Source: Spirochaetaceae bacterium
GTDB lineage: Bacteria; Spirochaetota; Spirochaetia; DSM-27196; SKKC01
Assembly: GCA_007694005.1 (NCBI GenBank)
Contig: RECN01000099.1
Location: 1 to 48,033 of the forward strand
Length of the DNA stretch: 48,033 bases
Reading direction: 5' to 3'
Shown piece by piece: positions 26,345-34,847 of this stretch. The notes under the pieces are model-generated. The model did not search any database, was not told the origin of the DNA, and was given only the letters and a program-made list of their open reading frames with translations. Made by a program: the position numbers and the translations under genes. Position 1 is the stretch's first letter. Every line of letters begins with the position of its first letter.

Positions 26345-29051
26345 CCGACAGCTCGTACGCACCGGGAGCCAGATCGACGCCGACGGCGTTTCCAAAAACA
26401 GCGAATCCGATCTGGCTTCCGTTCAGAATGACATTACTCTCTGTTGCCGCTCCGCGGTCCGGGCAGATCAATATCGTCGAGACACCGGATTCGGAGGATT
26501 CATCCACCTGCAGTGACAGCGAAAGGACACCCTGAGACGCGGAGCGACGGAGTATCCAGGTATCAAGACCGACGGTGACGGTACCAGGCTGGTAGTATGC
26601 AGCATACCAGTTCAGAACGGGCGATGAGAGGCCACCAAACTGATGCCATCCGGCCCCTCTCCCGGTCGAAAGTGGAAAATGCTCATAACAGCGTCGGCTC
26701 TCCTGAACTTCACGGGCCCACAACTCCAGGGCGGTCCGGGCGATTTTCCATGCTTCCGATCCAAGCCCGAGATCCAGACAGGTCTTCCACATGAACCACT
26801 GATGAGGCATCCAGACTGCACCGTTCCAGTATCCGTCACTCCGCGCATACGAGGCGGACACATCGACGGTACTGATGCCGATCCCGGTCCACATGTGATC
26901 AGGGCTGAAAAGGCGTGCAATCAGGGCGTCGCGCTCGTAAGACAAAAGCGCTCCTGTCACCAGAGGTGAAAGACCGTCGAGGCCGAGGTTCGCATTCTCT
27001 CCGCCAGGAGCGCGAAGGACACCGATGACCTGGCCTGTTTCATCGTGCTCCACATAGCCGAATATCTTCGCGTCTTCGTCCCAGGCGTGCGCGCGCAGAG
27101 CATGCATGATCTCTTCAAGGTCAGCTGAGACCGTTTCGGGCAGCTGCTCGTCGTCCAGCAGGCGCGCGAATCCCGAGAGCAGACGAGCGAACCGGACCAG
27201 GTGGGCATTGGTTACAACCGGTGCAACTCTATCGGCGATTCCCCGTGCGTGAACCATGTTTTGCGCAGGGTAGTCGTCCCAACCGCCTGAGTTATAGAAA
27301 TATGCAAAGGTAGTCCTCAGCTTGCTGCGAAACGGATTGGTAGCAGAACTTCCCCCACGCCCTGCGAGAAACTCGTAGTACCGCAGGAGCCGCCGGTAGT
27401 CACGAGTCCGGTTTTCGTGGCCGGGAAACTGGTCCATCAGTTCCTTCGCGAGGTAGGCCTGAACTGGAACAGGCGACCCGTGATGAAGGAAGGCCCGGTG
27501 CAGGTCCTTGTCGGCACCGAGGTAGGTGTCGAGTGACTCACGGGCGCGCTCGGGCGAGAAGACGCTCAGTCCGATACCTGAGAACCCGGCATCCCAGGTA
27601 TACACGCTGTCCCACCATCGCCCGGGTGTCGTGTGGCACGTGTATTGTCCGCGGATCTGCACCGGGTACACCACGTTGCTCAGCGCGACCGCAGCGAGTC
27701 GGTCCGCGCCGTGTCGTATGCCCGGCTCGGGAGGATCACCGTCGAAGGTAAAGTACGGTGGTGCAGTTCCACCGCGTGGAAAGTCCGCTGTTTCCAGGCA
27801 CGACGCCGCATCCGGCCCCTCTATGCGAAAAACGAAAGAGAGCTCACCACCCGCCTCGACGGCCAGAGGCCGCAGAAACAGATCCAGGTAGTACGGCTCG
27901 TACAAGCCGGGTACCGGGGCGTAGCGCTTGTCCCTGATGTGCAGCTGTACGTGATTGTGTGTGAGGTGAGCCATGACCTCGTCGAGGTTTCGTGTCTCCA
28001 CGGTCCTGAGCACGGTGTCGTAGCGATGATCCCGGAAAAGCCTGAAACGTTCGCCGCCTGCATAGGTGAGTTCAAGGGCGTCGCGCGACCGTATACCCTG
28101 CGATACCGCAGGTCTATCGGCTGGAAGGCCGACCGAACACGGATCGGGGAGTATACCTTCGCGCACGTCCTCGAAGCAGAAGAAGCCGTCGAGGCATAGA
28201 CCTGCTGCTCCTGATACCGTTTCTAGCTCAAGGCGACAGGAGGATTCCGGAGGGCCGGAGAGAGGAAGCACCGAGACCTGAAACCCGTCAGACGGAGGCA
28301 GAGCCACTTCTACGGTATGCGCATCGGCGCCGCCCGGTGACTCATCAGACGGAAACAGCTTCAGTCTGATCCGGATACTGGTGTCGGACGCGTTGCTGTA
28401 CCGTATACCGAGACTGCGAAATCCGGGTTCTGCGCAGTGCAGTGTTGCGATCATCGTATCACCGGTATCGGCACCCCATCCGGACGCGACAGCGACTCCC
28501 CGGACCGATCCCTGTACCGGTTCAATACCTCGGCGGTACCCGTCGTACACAAGCGAATCACGTATGCCCGGCCGGGCGAAGAACAGATCCACGTAGTCAG
28601 CAGCAGCGGACCAGCGGTCAGCGAGCCCGGCAGGGACTGCGACGCTCAGACGGACCTCATCGCTTCCCGGTTTCAGTCGTGGTGGTGCGAGACGGAAAAG
28701 GATATGACAGCAGGTCGATACCGGAAGGCTGCTCGCGTTCCGGAACCGGACCGTGGCCGTGACGATATCCGTCGTCTCCGTGCGCCAGTCTACCTCAGCA
28801 GACAGGGTTTCCGTCATCTCGTGGAGCATGCGCACCGCCCCGAGGTCGACAGCGGCAGCATCGACAAGACAGCCGGCGTCCCAGACGGCGCTCGGCACGA
28901 ACACCCGCCCGCGATAGATCCCCGGAACAACGATGCAATCGAGGCGTTCGCCGGTCTCGTCGCTCAGTCGACGACTGAATCCCATATGCTCTTTCGAGTA
29001 GGGTCCCCAAGCCGGATAGTACCGGGTATCAAGCCGCTCCCTGAGTGACAT
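26301..29051 (-). CDS. GH63-like (alpha/alpha)6-barrel glycosidase
   Basis: About 916 residues. The C-terminal half has glycosidase blocks of the GH63/GH37 clan: VYTWDAGFSGIGL, SGGWDDYPAQ (probable general acid Asp), YWNGAVWMPHQWFMW, and a late segment with EHFPLSTG and GAGWHQFGGLSSPV. The N-terminal half is beta-rich, probably a carbohydrate-binding/super-sandwich domain. No signal peptide, so it should act in the cytoplasm on an imported saccharide. Start ATG 29051 has GAGGAG upstream, inside the end of the preceding oxidoreductase gene; GTG 29072 is an alternative. It is the last gene of the leftward sugar operon. Family is likely; the bond cleaved is unknown. Confidence 0.75.
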   Translation of the reverse strand: MSLRERLDTRYYPAWGPYSKEHMGFSRRLSDETGERLDCIVVPGIYRGRVFVPSAVWDAGCLVDAAAVDLGAVRMLHEMTETLSAEVDWRTETTDIVTATVRFRNASSLPVSTCCHILFRLAPPRLKPGSDEVRLSVAVPAGLADRWSAAADYVDLFFARPGIRDSLVYDGYRRGIEPVQGSVRGVAVASGWGADTGDTMIATLHCAEPGFRSLGIRYSNASDTSIRIRLKLFPSDESPGGADAHTVEVALPPSDGFQVSVLPLSGPPESSCRLELETVSGAAGLCLDGFFCFEDVREGILPDPCSVGLPADRPAVSQGIRSRDALELTYAGGERFRLFRDHRYDTVLRTVETRNLDEVMAHLTHNHVQLHIRDKRYAPVPGLYEPYYLDLFLRPLAVEAGGELSFVFRIEGPDAASCLETADFPRGGTAPPYFTFDGDPPEPGIRHGADRLAAVALSNVVYPVQIRGQYTCHTTPGRWWDSVYTWDAGFSGIGLSVFSPERARESLDTYLGADKDLHRAFLHHGSPVPVQAYLAKELMDQFPGHENRTRDYRRLLRYYEFLAGRGGSSATNPFRSKLRTTFAYFYNSGGWDDYPAQNMVHARGIADRVAPVVTNAHLVRFARLLSGFARLLDDEQLPETVSADLEEIMHALRAHAWDEDAKIFGYVEHDETGQVIGVLRAPGGENANLGLDGLSPLVTGALLSYERDALIARLFSPDHMWTGIGISTVDVSASYARSDGYWNGAVWMPHQWFMWKTCLDLGLGSEAWKIARTALELWAREVQESRRCYEHFPLSTGRGAGWHQFGGLSSPVLNWYAAYYQPGTVTVGLDTWILRRSASQGVLSLSLQVDESSESGVSTILICPDRGAATESNVILNGSQIGFAVFGNAVGVDLAPGAYELSVSCVSRENGQASPR

Positions 29052-29064
29052 GCGCGGACGCTCC

Positions 29065-30141
29065 TCAGTCACCGACCCGAATCGCCATCTCCTGCGCCTG
29101 CAGACAGAGCTCAGCCGCCAGGAAGGTATGATCCTGAGGCATGGCCGTATCGGTACCGTTCAGACAGTCAAGAATGAGCTCTCCAAAATACGGATACCCG
29201 ACGGTTCCGTGTACGGGAATGTGATGCTCGCCGGATCCGTCCACAAGATACACGTGATCTGGAGCTTCATCCCGGGCAACATCGATGTACTTCCGCAGTT
29301 CAATGTAGCCTTCTGTTCCGAGAATGATGGTTCGACCGTCGCCCCAGGTGCGCAGACCGTCCGGGGTAAACCAGTCGACTCTGAAATAGTTCGTTGCACC
29401 GGTATCACCGACGAGGGTGGCGTCACCGAAGTCCTCGAGCTCGGGGTACTCGGGATGTGCGTAGTTGGCGACTTTACTGTGAAGCACCTTCGCGCTCTTC
29501 GATCCGGAAAACGAGAGAAACTGCTCGATCTGATGGCTTCCGATGTCAGTCAGGATTCCACCATAGTACTTCTTCTGAAAGAACCACGCAGGTCGGTTCG
29601 GCGCACTTAGTCGGTGCGGCCCGGTGCCGAGAACCTGCAGAACGCGCCCGATCGCTCCTGACGCGATCAGCCGTCCGGCGTGCACCGCTGCTTCGTTCTG
29701 CACCCGCTCGCTGTAACAGACCGCCCAGTGCAGACCGGTTTCCTTCACCTTTGCCCGCGCCGAGGCCAGCTGTTCGGTCGTCGTGAACGGCGCCTTGTCG
29801 GAAAAGTAGTGCTTTCCGGCGTCGAGGACCTGAAGGCCCAAAGGGCCGCGCTTCGAAGGGATGGCGGCGCTTGCGACCATCTGCACACTCTGGTCCTCAA
29901 GAATCTGCTCGAGACTGTCTGATACCTTCGCCTCGGGAAACTTCCCCAAAAAGGATTTGACCTGTGCAGGGTCATCCGCGTACACCGCTGATAGTGTTCC
30001 TCCTGCGTCGATCAGGCTTTGTGTCATCCCGAAGATGTGACCGTGATCGAGCCCGACCGCCGCAAAACGGAACTCGCCCGGTTTCACAACGGGATCAGGT
30101 CTGCCCTCGGGAGCGTAATTCATACCATCTGCATGTGCCAT
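29065..30141 (-). CDS. Gfo/Idh/MocA-family oxidoreductase A
   Basis: 358 residues, an NAD(P)-dependent sugar dehydrogenase/reductase type. The N-terminal Rossmann part is FRFAAVGLDHGHIFG, the usual EKP catalytic lysine block is present as DKAPFTT, and the alpha/beta C-terminal domain includes GILTDIGSHQIEQF. Start ATG 30141 has GGAGG five bases upstream; longer readings run into the neighbour gene. It lies 10 bases after the isomerase gene and 13 before the glycosidase. With oxidoreductase B it could form an oxidise/reduce pair, which is an inference. Confidence 0.85.
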   Translation of the reverse strand: MAHADGMNYAPEGRPDPVVKPGEFRFAAVGLDHGHIFGMTQSLIDAGGTLSAVYADDPAQVKSFLGKFPEAKVSDSLEQILEDQSVQMVASAAIPSKRGPLGLQVLDAGKHYFSDKAPFTTTEQLASARAKVKETGLHWAVCYSERVQNEAAVHAGRLIASGAIGRVLQVLGTGPHRLSAPNRPAWFFQKKYYGGILTDIGSHQIEQFLSFSGSKSAKVLHSKVANYAHPEYPELEDFGDATLVGDTGATNYFRVDWFTPDGLRTWGDGRTIILGTEGYIELRKYIDVARDEAPDHVYLVDGSGEHHIPVHGTVGYPYFGELILDCLNGTDTAMPQDHTFLAAELCLQAQEMAIRVGD

Positions 30142-30151
30142 ACCAGCCTCC

Positions 30152-30925
30152 TTACAGCAGTCCCATGCTGCGCATGTTCTGTATTGAAAGATCAATCGAC
30201 GCGAATATGTCCCGAACTTCTCGTGGTTTGTCCTGCTCGACTATGAACATGGTAATTTCGTGGTCGCTGCAGGCCTTGAGAATTGCCGGCCAGTTCATGT
30301 TTCCTTCGCCGACTTCGGCAAATACCGGTTCGCCGCCGTCAACAGCGAAATCCTTGATATGTATCGCACCGATCCGTCCACCGTGGGTCTGTATAAAGGC
30401 TTCGGGACTTGCTCCTCCGCGCATGACCCAGTGAACGTCCAGTTCCAGATTGACCGGTGCCGACTCGGTCTCCTTGAGAAAGACCTCCATGAAGGTACTC
30501 CGCTCGAAACGCTCGAACTCGCGGTGGTGGTTATGAAATCCGAGCCTGCACCCGGCTTCCGCAAAACGCTTCGCGGGCTCAAGAAACATGCCGGCGAGCT
30601 CACGCGCGCCGCCCGGTCGGAAAAAATCGGGCCCGGGACTACCAAGCGCGCAGTAATCGCTTCCGAGTATCTTGAGCTTCTCGATTGCGTAATCGGTGCG
30701 ATTTACAATTGTGTCGAGATTTTCGTGAGTCGCACAGACGGCAAGCCCATGCATGTCAGTGATCTGTCTGATCCGCTCCGGAGCAATGTCGCCGACCCCG
30801 GACACCTGCACCGACGGATATCCCATACCTGCGATGCGTTCAAGCGTTCGGGCGAGATCATTCTCGTTCTGGCAATGCTCCCTGACTGAGAACAGGTTAA
30901 TGCCGATTGTATTACTGTTTTTCAT
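30152..30925 (-). CDS. TIM-barrel sugar phosphate isomerase/epimerase
   Basis: 257 residues of the xylose-isomerase-like/AP-endonuclease-2 superfamily. Metal and substrate residues appear in GFHNHHREFERF, NLELDVHWVMRGG, IGAIHIKDF and MFIVEQDKP, in the order seen in IolE/IolI-type proteins. Members isomerise or epimerise sugars, and some catalyse beta-elimination of keto-glycosides. Start ATG 30925 has GAGGA upstream. It sits between two Gfo/Idh genes with 10-base gaps, so all three are co-translated. Confidence 0.85.
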   Translation of the reverse strand: MKNSNTIGINLFSVREHCQNENDLARTLERIAGMGYPSVQVSGVGDIAPERIRQITDMHGLAVCATHENLDTIVNRTDYAIEKLKILGSDYCALGSPGPDFFRPGGARELAGMFLEPAKRFAEAGCRLGFHNHHREFERFERSTFMEVFLKETESAPVNLELDVHWVMRGGASPEAFIQTHGGRIGAIHIKDFAVDGGEPVFAEVGEGNMNWPAILKACSDHEITMFIVEQDKPREVRDIFASIDLSIQNMRSMGLL

Positions 30926-30935
30926 AGATATCCTC

Positions 30936-32126
30936 TTAGTATGTACCTGAAAGGTTTTCGGGTCCCTTTTCTGCTTCGAAAGCTGCTGGATCGTATGACG
31001 ATCCTGCTTTCAGTTCCGCGAGCCGCGTCGCATAGGCAGCTTCGTCCATGGGCATCTCGACTGTTCGGGACTCAAACGACGAGAGCATGATCGCGTTCCC
31101 GAGCAGCACGGAGTTGAGTCCTTCGGGCGCCTCTGCGACTACGCTGCCCTGACCCTGTACCGCTTTCACGAACTGTTCCGTCAGAATGCGGTGTCCTCCC
31201 TCTCCGTGATGGCTGAACGGTATGGTTGCCGGCCAGTACTCCGCCTTCGCGAAGGAAACCGGTGACTCCGCAATCGTTTTGAGCATCGACTCACGATTCC
31301 GGCCAAAGCTAAGCGTATCGTTTTCGAACACCAGCCGACCCTGTTCACCGACAATCTCAAGACGATTGGTACCTGGTGACTCCCCGGTGGATGTGATGAA
31401 GTGGCCGACCATGCCGTTCTGATGCTCGAAATACGCGGTTACCTCATCTTCGACTTCAATCTGATGATACTTTCCCAGCGAGGCGAATCCCCGGACCTTT
31501 GAAGGAAGGCCGAAAAACCACTGATACAGATCGAGGTTATGCGGACACTGGTTCAGGAGTACTCCTCCCCCCTCACCTGCCCAGGTAGCACGCCAGCCCC
31601 CGGTGTCATAATAGTGCTGGGTGCGAAACCAGTCGGTAATAATCCACGTCGCTCTGACGAGGCGCCCAAGCTCGCCTGATTCAAGCAGATCCTTGATCTT
31701 CTTCCAGTGCCCGAAGGTGCGCTGGTTGAACATGGCGCCAAACTGTATCCCCGGATAGCGTTTCTGCGCTTCCTTATAGGCTGCGATCGCCCGGCGTGCA
31801 TCCGTGCCTTCGACGGCAAGCGGTTTTTCCACCAGAACGTGTATTCCCTGGGAAAGCGCCTCGATGGAAATAGGCACGTGATCATAATGCGGCGTCGCCA
31901 CGAGAACGGCGTCCGGCTTTGCACTCCGGAACATATCCGACACATTCGTGTATGCGGTGCATGAGCCGGCCTCGGCTCCCGCGTCCGCGCGTTCCTGTAT
32001 CCGGTCACAGACCGCAACGAGCTCTACTCCATCCATCTGGGAAAGATGGCCTATATGCGTGCTGCCCATGTTTCCGAGGCCGACAACCGAAAAACGGACC
32101 GGGGTGTTTTGTGCTGTATCTGACAT
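30936..32126 (-). CDS. Gfo/Idh/MocA-family oxidoreductase B
   Basis: 396 residues. FSVVGLGNMGSTHIGHL is the Rossmann nucleotide loop, HVLVEKPLAVEG carries the canonical EKP lysine, and GGVLLNQCPHNLDLYQWF holds the catalytic-site His/Asp block. It resembles sugar or inositol dehydrogenases that oxidise a ring hydroxyl with NAD(P)+. Start ATG 32126 has AGGAG eight bases upstream; a TTG just before is less likely. First gene of the leftward sugar operon, divergent from the AraC regulator. Confidence 0.87.
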   Translation of the reverse strand: MSDTAQNTPVRFSVVGLGNMGSTHIGHLSQMDGVELVAVCDRIQERADAGAEAGSCTAYTNVSDMFRSAKPDAVLVATPHYDHVPISIEALSQGIHVLVEKPLAVEGTDARRAIAAYKEAQKRYPGIQFGAMFNQRTFGHWKKIKDLLESGELGRLVRATWIITDWFRTQHYYDTGGWRATWAGEGGGVLLNQCPHNLDLYQWFFGLPSKVRGFASLGKYHQIEVEDEVTAYFEHQNGMVGHFITSTGESPGTNRLEIVGEQGRLVFENDTLSFGRNRESMLKTIAESPVSFAKAEYWPATIPFSHHGEGGHRILTEQFVKAVQGQGSVVAEAPEGLNSVLLGNAIMLSSFESRTVEMPMDEAAYATRLAELKAGSSYDPAAFEAEKGPENLSGTY

Positions 32127-32172
32127 CAACCTGACTCCTTTATTATCACGAACGCCAGTCTAGACCCGGATT

Positions 32173-32183
32173 CCGGTGACCGG
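32173..32183. promoter_or_regulatory. Short dyad in the divergent sugar-operon region
   Basis: CCGGT-G-ACCGG is a perfect 11-bp dyad ending three bases before the -35 of the araC-like gene, within the 102-base region between the divergent starts at 32126 and 32229. Its place suits an operator for the AraC-type regulator, but the arms are short. Confidence 0.3.
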
Positions 32184-32185
32184 TA

Positions 32186-32215
32186 TTGACGGACCCGTTG
32201 TGCAGCATGGATAAA
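32186..32215 (+). promoter_or_regulatory. Promoter of the araC-like gene
   Basis: TTGACG (32186-32191), an 18-base spacer and GATAAA (32210-32215) precede the ATG at 32229 by 13 bases, so the leader would be only about six to eight bases and carries no clear ribosome-binding site. Confidence 0.45.
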
Positions 32216-32228
32216 ACCGGCAAGAATC

Positions 32229-33056
32229 ATGCATATGCGTTCAGACAGTATGCTTCTCAGGGACCTGCTACCGGACCAGATGCACGTCACGTTTACCGAG
32301 CGACCCATCCCGCAGAAGCAGGGAACCGACTGGTCCATAGACCCCCGGGTAATCAACGACTACGATCTCTTTGTCTGTCTCTCCGGGAGCGCCGTGTTCC
32401 GGGTGCAGGATGCCGAGTATCTGCTTTCGCGGGGTGAAGCGCTGCTTGTACCGCCGTACACGATTTTTTCCGCTCGACACGGGGGACAGGGACGCTTCGA
32501 AGCAGTCGCGCAGCATTTCACCGTCGATGTGCTCGGACGTTACGATCTTTTCAGTCTCATACGATACGAACGCCATGTCCGGTTTGATCGGGCGTGGCCC
32601 TACGTAGCCGAGACGGTACGGCTCTACATCGATTCCTGGCAGCAGGACGGAACAAGCCTCTTCGGTCACGCACACTTCCTGACCCTGCTCACGCAATTTC
32701 TCCGGAAGGCCTACCGTGGAGAAAGCGCAGACACGGCTGTGCACGACATGTTTATTATCGAAATGGCACATCTGCTGCAGACACGATTTGCGTCGCCCGA
32801 TGTCATGGAGGAGGCCATTTCGCGTTCACCATACAGCCGCGACTACACGACGCGACTATTCCGCGAGCACACGGGCGTCACTCCGAAACAATACCTCATA
32901 CAGGCCCGCATCCGTGCCGCGAGAGAGATGCTTCAGCAGGGATCATCGGTCAAGGACGCAGCGTTTGCTACGGGCCACAAGGACGAGTTATATTTCTCGC
33001 GGCTATTCAGACAGAAGACCGGCACTCCGCCGAGCGCCTACCGATCAGGAGTATAG
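32229..33056 (+). CDS. AraC-family transcriptional regulator
   Basis: 275 residues. The N-terminal 140 residues look like a cupin-type sensor (YDLFVCLSGSAVFRVQD, RGEALLVPPYTIFSARHG). The C-terminal 100 form two AraC helix-turn-helix units; the second is VKDAAFATGHKDELYFSRLF ending in KKTG-like QKTGTPPSAYR. It probably senses a sugar and activates the divergent oxidoreductase/glycosidase operon and the transporter gene that follows. Its TAG stop (33054-33056) is three bases before the likely start of the transporter. Confidence 0.88.
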   Translation: MHMRSDSMLLRDLLPDQMHVTFTERPIPQKQGTDWSIDPRVINDYDLFVCLSGSAVFRVQDAEYLLSRGEALLVPPYTIFSARHGGQGRFEAVAQHFTVDVLGRYDLFSLIRYERHVRFDRAWPYVAETVRLYIDSWQQDGTSLFGHAHFLTLLTQFLRKAYRGESADTAVHDMFIIEMAHLLQTRFASPDVMEEAISRSPYSRDYTTRLFREHTGVTPKQYLIQARIRAAREMLQQGSSVKDAAFATGHKDELYFSRLFRQKTGTPPSAYRSGV

Positions 33057-33058
33057 GT

Positions 33059-34423
33059 ATCATAACCCACAAGATCAGCCGATGGACGCCGCCGCGGCGC
33101 GTCATATTCGTTGCCGCGGTCATGGCCTTCGTCATGAGCCTGCCCGGCCAGACAAACGGGGTAAGCCCCTTCACGGACCCGCTCATCGAAGCCTTACGCA
33201 TAAGCCGGAACGCACTGAGTCTTGCGTATCTCGTCGGAACAATCTCAAGCGCTGCTCTTCTCACCTTCGCCGGGCGGGCCTACGACAGGCTCGGCTCGCA
33301 GACAACAGGAGCAATAGCCGCGACCGGCCTGGGCCTCAGTCTCTTCGGTCTGAGCAGCCTGCCCGCTATTTCTCGCGGACTGACCACCGCCGGCGTAGAT
33401 CCGGCGATCGCAACGATAACGTCGCTCACCGCCGGATTCTTCCTGATCCGCTTCTTCGGTCAGGGTCTGATAACGCTGGTCGGAAAAACAATGCTCTTCA
33501 AGTGGTACGATGATAAACGCGGTCAGGCGAATGCGGTCCTCTCCATCGCGGTCCCGCTGGTTTTCTCCGGTGCGCCGCTCGTGTTCGATGGTCTGATCCG
33601 GGGAGCCGGGTGGCAGGGCGCATGGATGATTCTTGGACTGATCCTGTTTCCCGGATTTGCTGTAGTAAGTTTCCTGGTATTCCGGGACCCGCCGAAGCAG
33701 GGAACCACCCCTACCGCTTTACCCGGTGTCGGAAGGCGGCCCGGTTTTATACCCGCATGGCTTGTGCGACTGATCGCCCGCACCGGGATCCGACCGACGC
33801 GCGAGCCGAGGCGACCTCCGGTCGACGCAGATCTGTCTGAGGTAGTGCGAAGCCTGCCCTTCTGGGCTTTCAATGGAGTCGTTACCCTGAGCTCAATGCT
33901 GATTACAGGATTCACGTTTCACGTCGTCGGAATATTCGCGGAAGCCGGCATCGGACGGGCTACCGCACTCGCGGTGTTTCTGCCGAGCTCATTCGTCTCG
34001 ATAGCGGTGCAGAGCCTCGGCAGTCTGCTGAGTGATTACGTTCGTCTGAAATATTTCGCGATCCTGCACGCCGTATCTCTTATCGCGTTGCTGGCACTGT
34101 TGCCCTTTCTGGGGAGCGGACCACTCCCATACATGCTTGTTGTCGTAGCACACGGGGTGAGTCTCGCACTCTTCGGAATAAACAGCTCGGTTGTGTGGCC
34201 CCGTTTCTACGGATTGACCCACCTCGGCAGCATCAATGGTTTTGCCGGTGCTTCCATGGCTGCCGGAAGCGCACTTGGGCCCTACGCGTTCAGCCTGAGC
34301 TACGACCTGCTCGGTCGTTTCTCAGCACTGGGTATCGTATTCATACCAGTATGCGCCGTGCTCGTCGTTACCGGTTTCGCGGCAAACAACCCGAACAGGC
34401 GCTTTATTACCGAGAGCTCCTAA
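33059..34423 (+). CDS. Major-facilitator transporter with probable non-canonical start
   Basis: About 454 residues, some 12 membrane segments of the MFS fold. The first, RRVIFVAAVMAFVMSLPGQTNG, resembles the start of oxalate/formate-antiporter-like MFS proteins. A basic Pro/Arg-rich loop at the middle (PALPGV...TREPRRPP region) separates the halves. No ATG, GTG or TTG lies in frame between the araC-like coding part and this first helix. AGGAG at 33047-33051 is seven bases before an ATC (33059) and ten before an ATA (33062), so I place the start at 33059. ATG 33122 would cut the first helix. It is coupled to the regulator gene. It probably imports the sugar used by the divergent operon. Confidence 0.75.
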   Translation: MITHKISRWTPPRRVIFVAAVMAFVMSLPGQTNGVSPFTDPLIEALRISRNALSLAYLVGTISSAALLTFAGRAYDRLGSQTTGAIAATGLGLSLFGLSSLPAISRGLTTAGVDPAIATITSLTAGFFLIRFFGQGLITLVGKTMLFKWYDDKRGQANAVLSIAVPLVFSGAPLVFDGLIRGAGWQGAWMILGLILFPGFAVVSFLVFRDPPKQGTTPTALPGVGRRPGFIPAWLVRLIARTGIRPTREPRRPPVDADLSEVVRSLPFWAFNGVVTLSSMLITGFTFHVVGIFAEAGIGRATALAVFLPSSFVSIAVQSLGSLLSDYVRLKYFAILHAVSLIALLALLPFLGSGPLPYMLVVVAHGVSLALFGINSSVVWPRFYGLTHLGSINGFAGASMAAGSALGPYAFSLSYDLLGRFSALGIVFIPVCAVLVVTGFAANNPNRRFITESS

Positions 34424-34833
34424 CAGGTACCACATCCGCCGGCATGTGGTGCCGCGATCCGGGCAAAGTCAAAACCGATCTGTTCAGAGATGAGCTCGTT
34501 GCAGGCGGCAAAGCGTTCTTTCAGCAGAGACTCGGCGTCCCTGAAGTCACGATTCACCTCGTGAAACTGCACAAGCTGCTGCAGTTGTTGCACCTGTGAG
34601 ATCATTTCGTGGGTCACGGTGCCGTCGGCGTGGGCAGCATTGTACTGCCCGGCAGCTTCGCCGAGCTCACGGCGCAGCCGCGAGAACTCTGCATCCGTCT
34701 CGACCCGCTCGACAGCTTCGCGGTACGAACGGCTTTCTGCACACTGCTCAAGGGCGACGGCAAACCTGTCGGCTGCTTCCCTGACCTGCAGGTCAAGCTT
34801 CATGCTCTGTTCTGGTGTTTTTGTCTGTGGCAT
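34420..34833 (-). CDS. YlbF-family protein with Cys-rich tail (A)
   Basis: 137 residues, all-helical with long amphipathic helices (YREAVERVETDAEFSRL). It matches the YlbF/YmcA family, whose Bacillus members (RicF, RicA) act with RicT in RNA maturation and carry iron-sulfur clusters. The C-terminus HAGGCGTC ends with two cysteines. Start ATG 34833 has AGGA seven bases upstream. It follows the second YlbF gene by 14 bases and overlaps the convergent transporter stop by four bases. Confidence 0.8.
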   Translation of the reverse strand: MPQTKTPEQSMKLDLQVREAADRFAVALEQCAESRSYREAVERVETDAEFSRLRRELGEAAGQYNAAHADGTVTHEMISQVQQLQQLVQFHEVNRDFRDAESLLKERFAACNELISEQIGFDFARIAAPHAGGCGTC

Positions 34834-34847
34834 GGGTTAATCCTGTG

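Noticed and set aside
32142-32147. GATAAT as -10 of the leftward sugar operon
   Set aside because: Transcription would begin inside the ribosome-binding site of the 32126 start, and no -35 is present; the operon promoter remains unplaced.
32594-34423. A 609-residue AraC-overlapping transporter
   Set aside because: The first 155 residues are the araC-like gene read in another frame and contain no membrane or domain signal; the true start is near 33059.
32229-34423. Programmed -1 frameshift fusing the AraC regulator to the transporter
   Set aside because: The frames would allow it, but no slippery heptamer is seen near the stop, and AGGAG is placed for fresh initiation.
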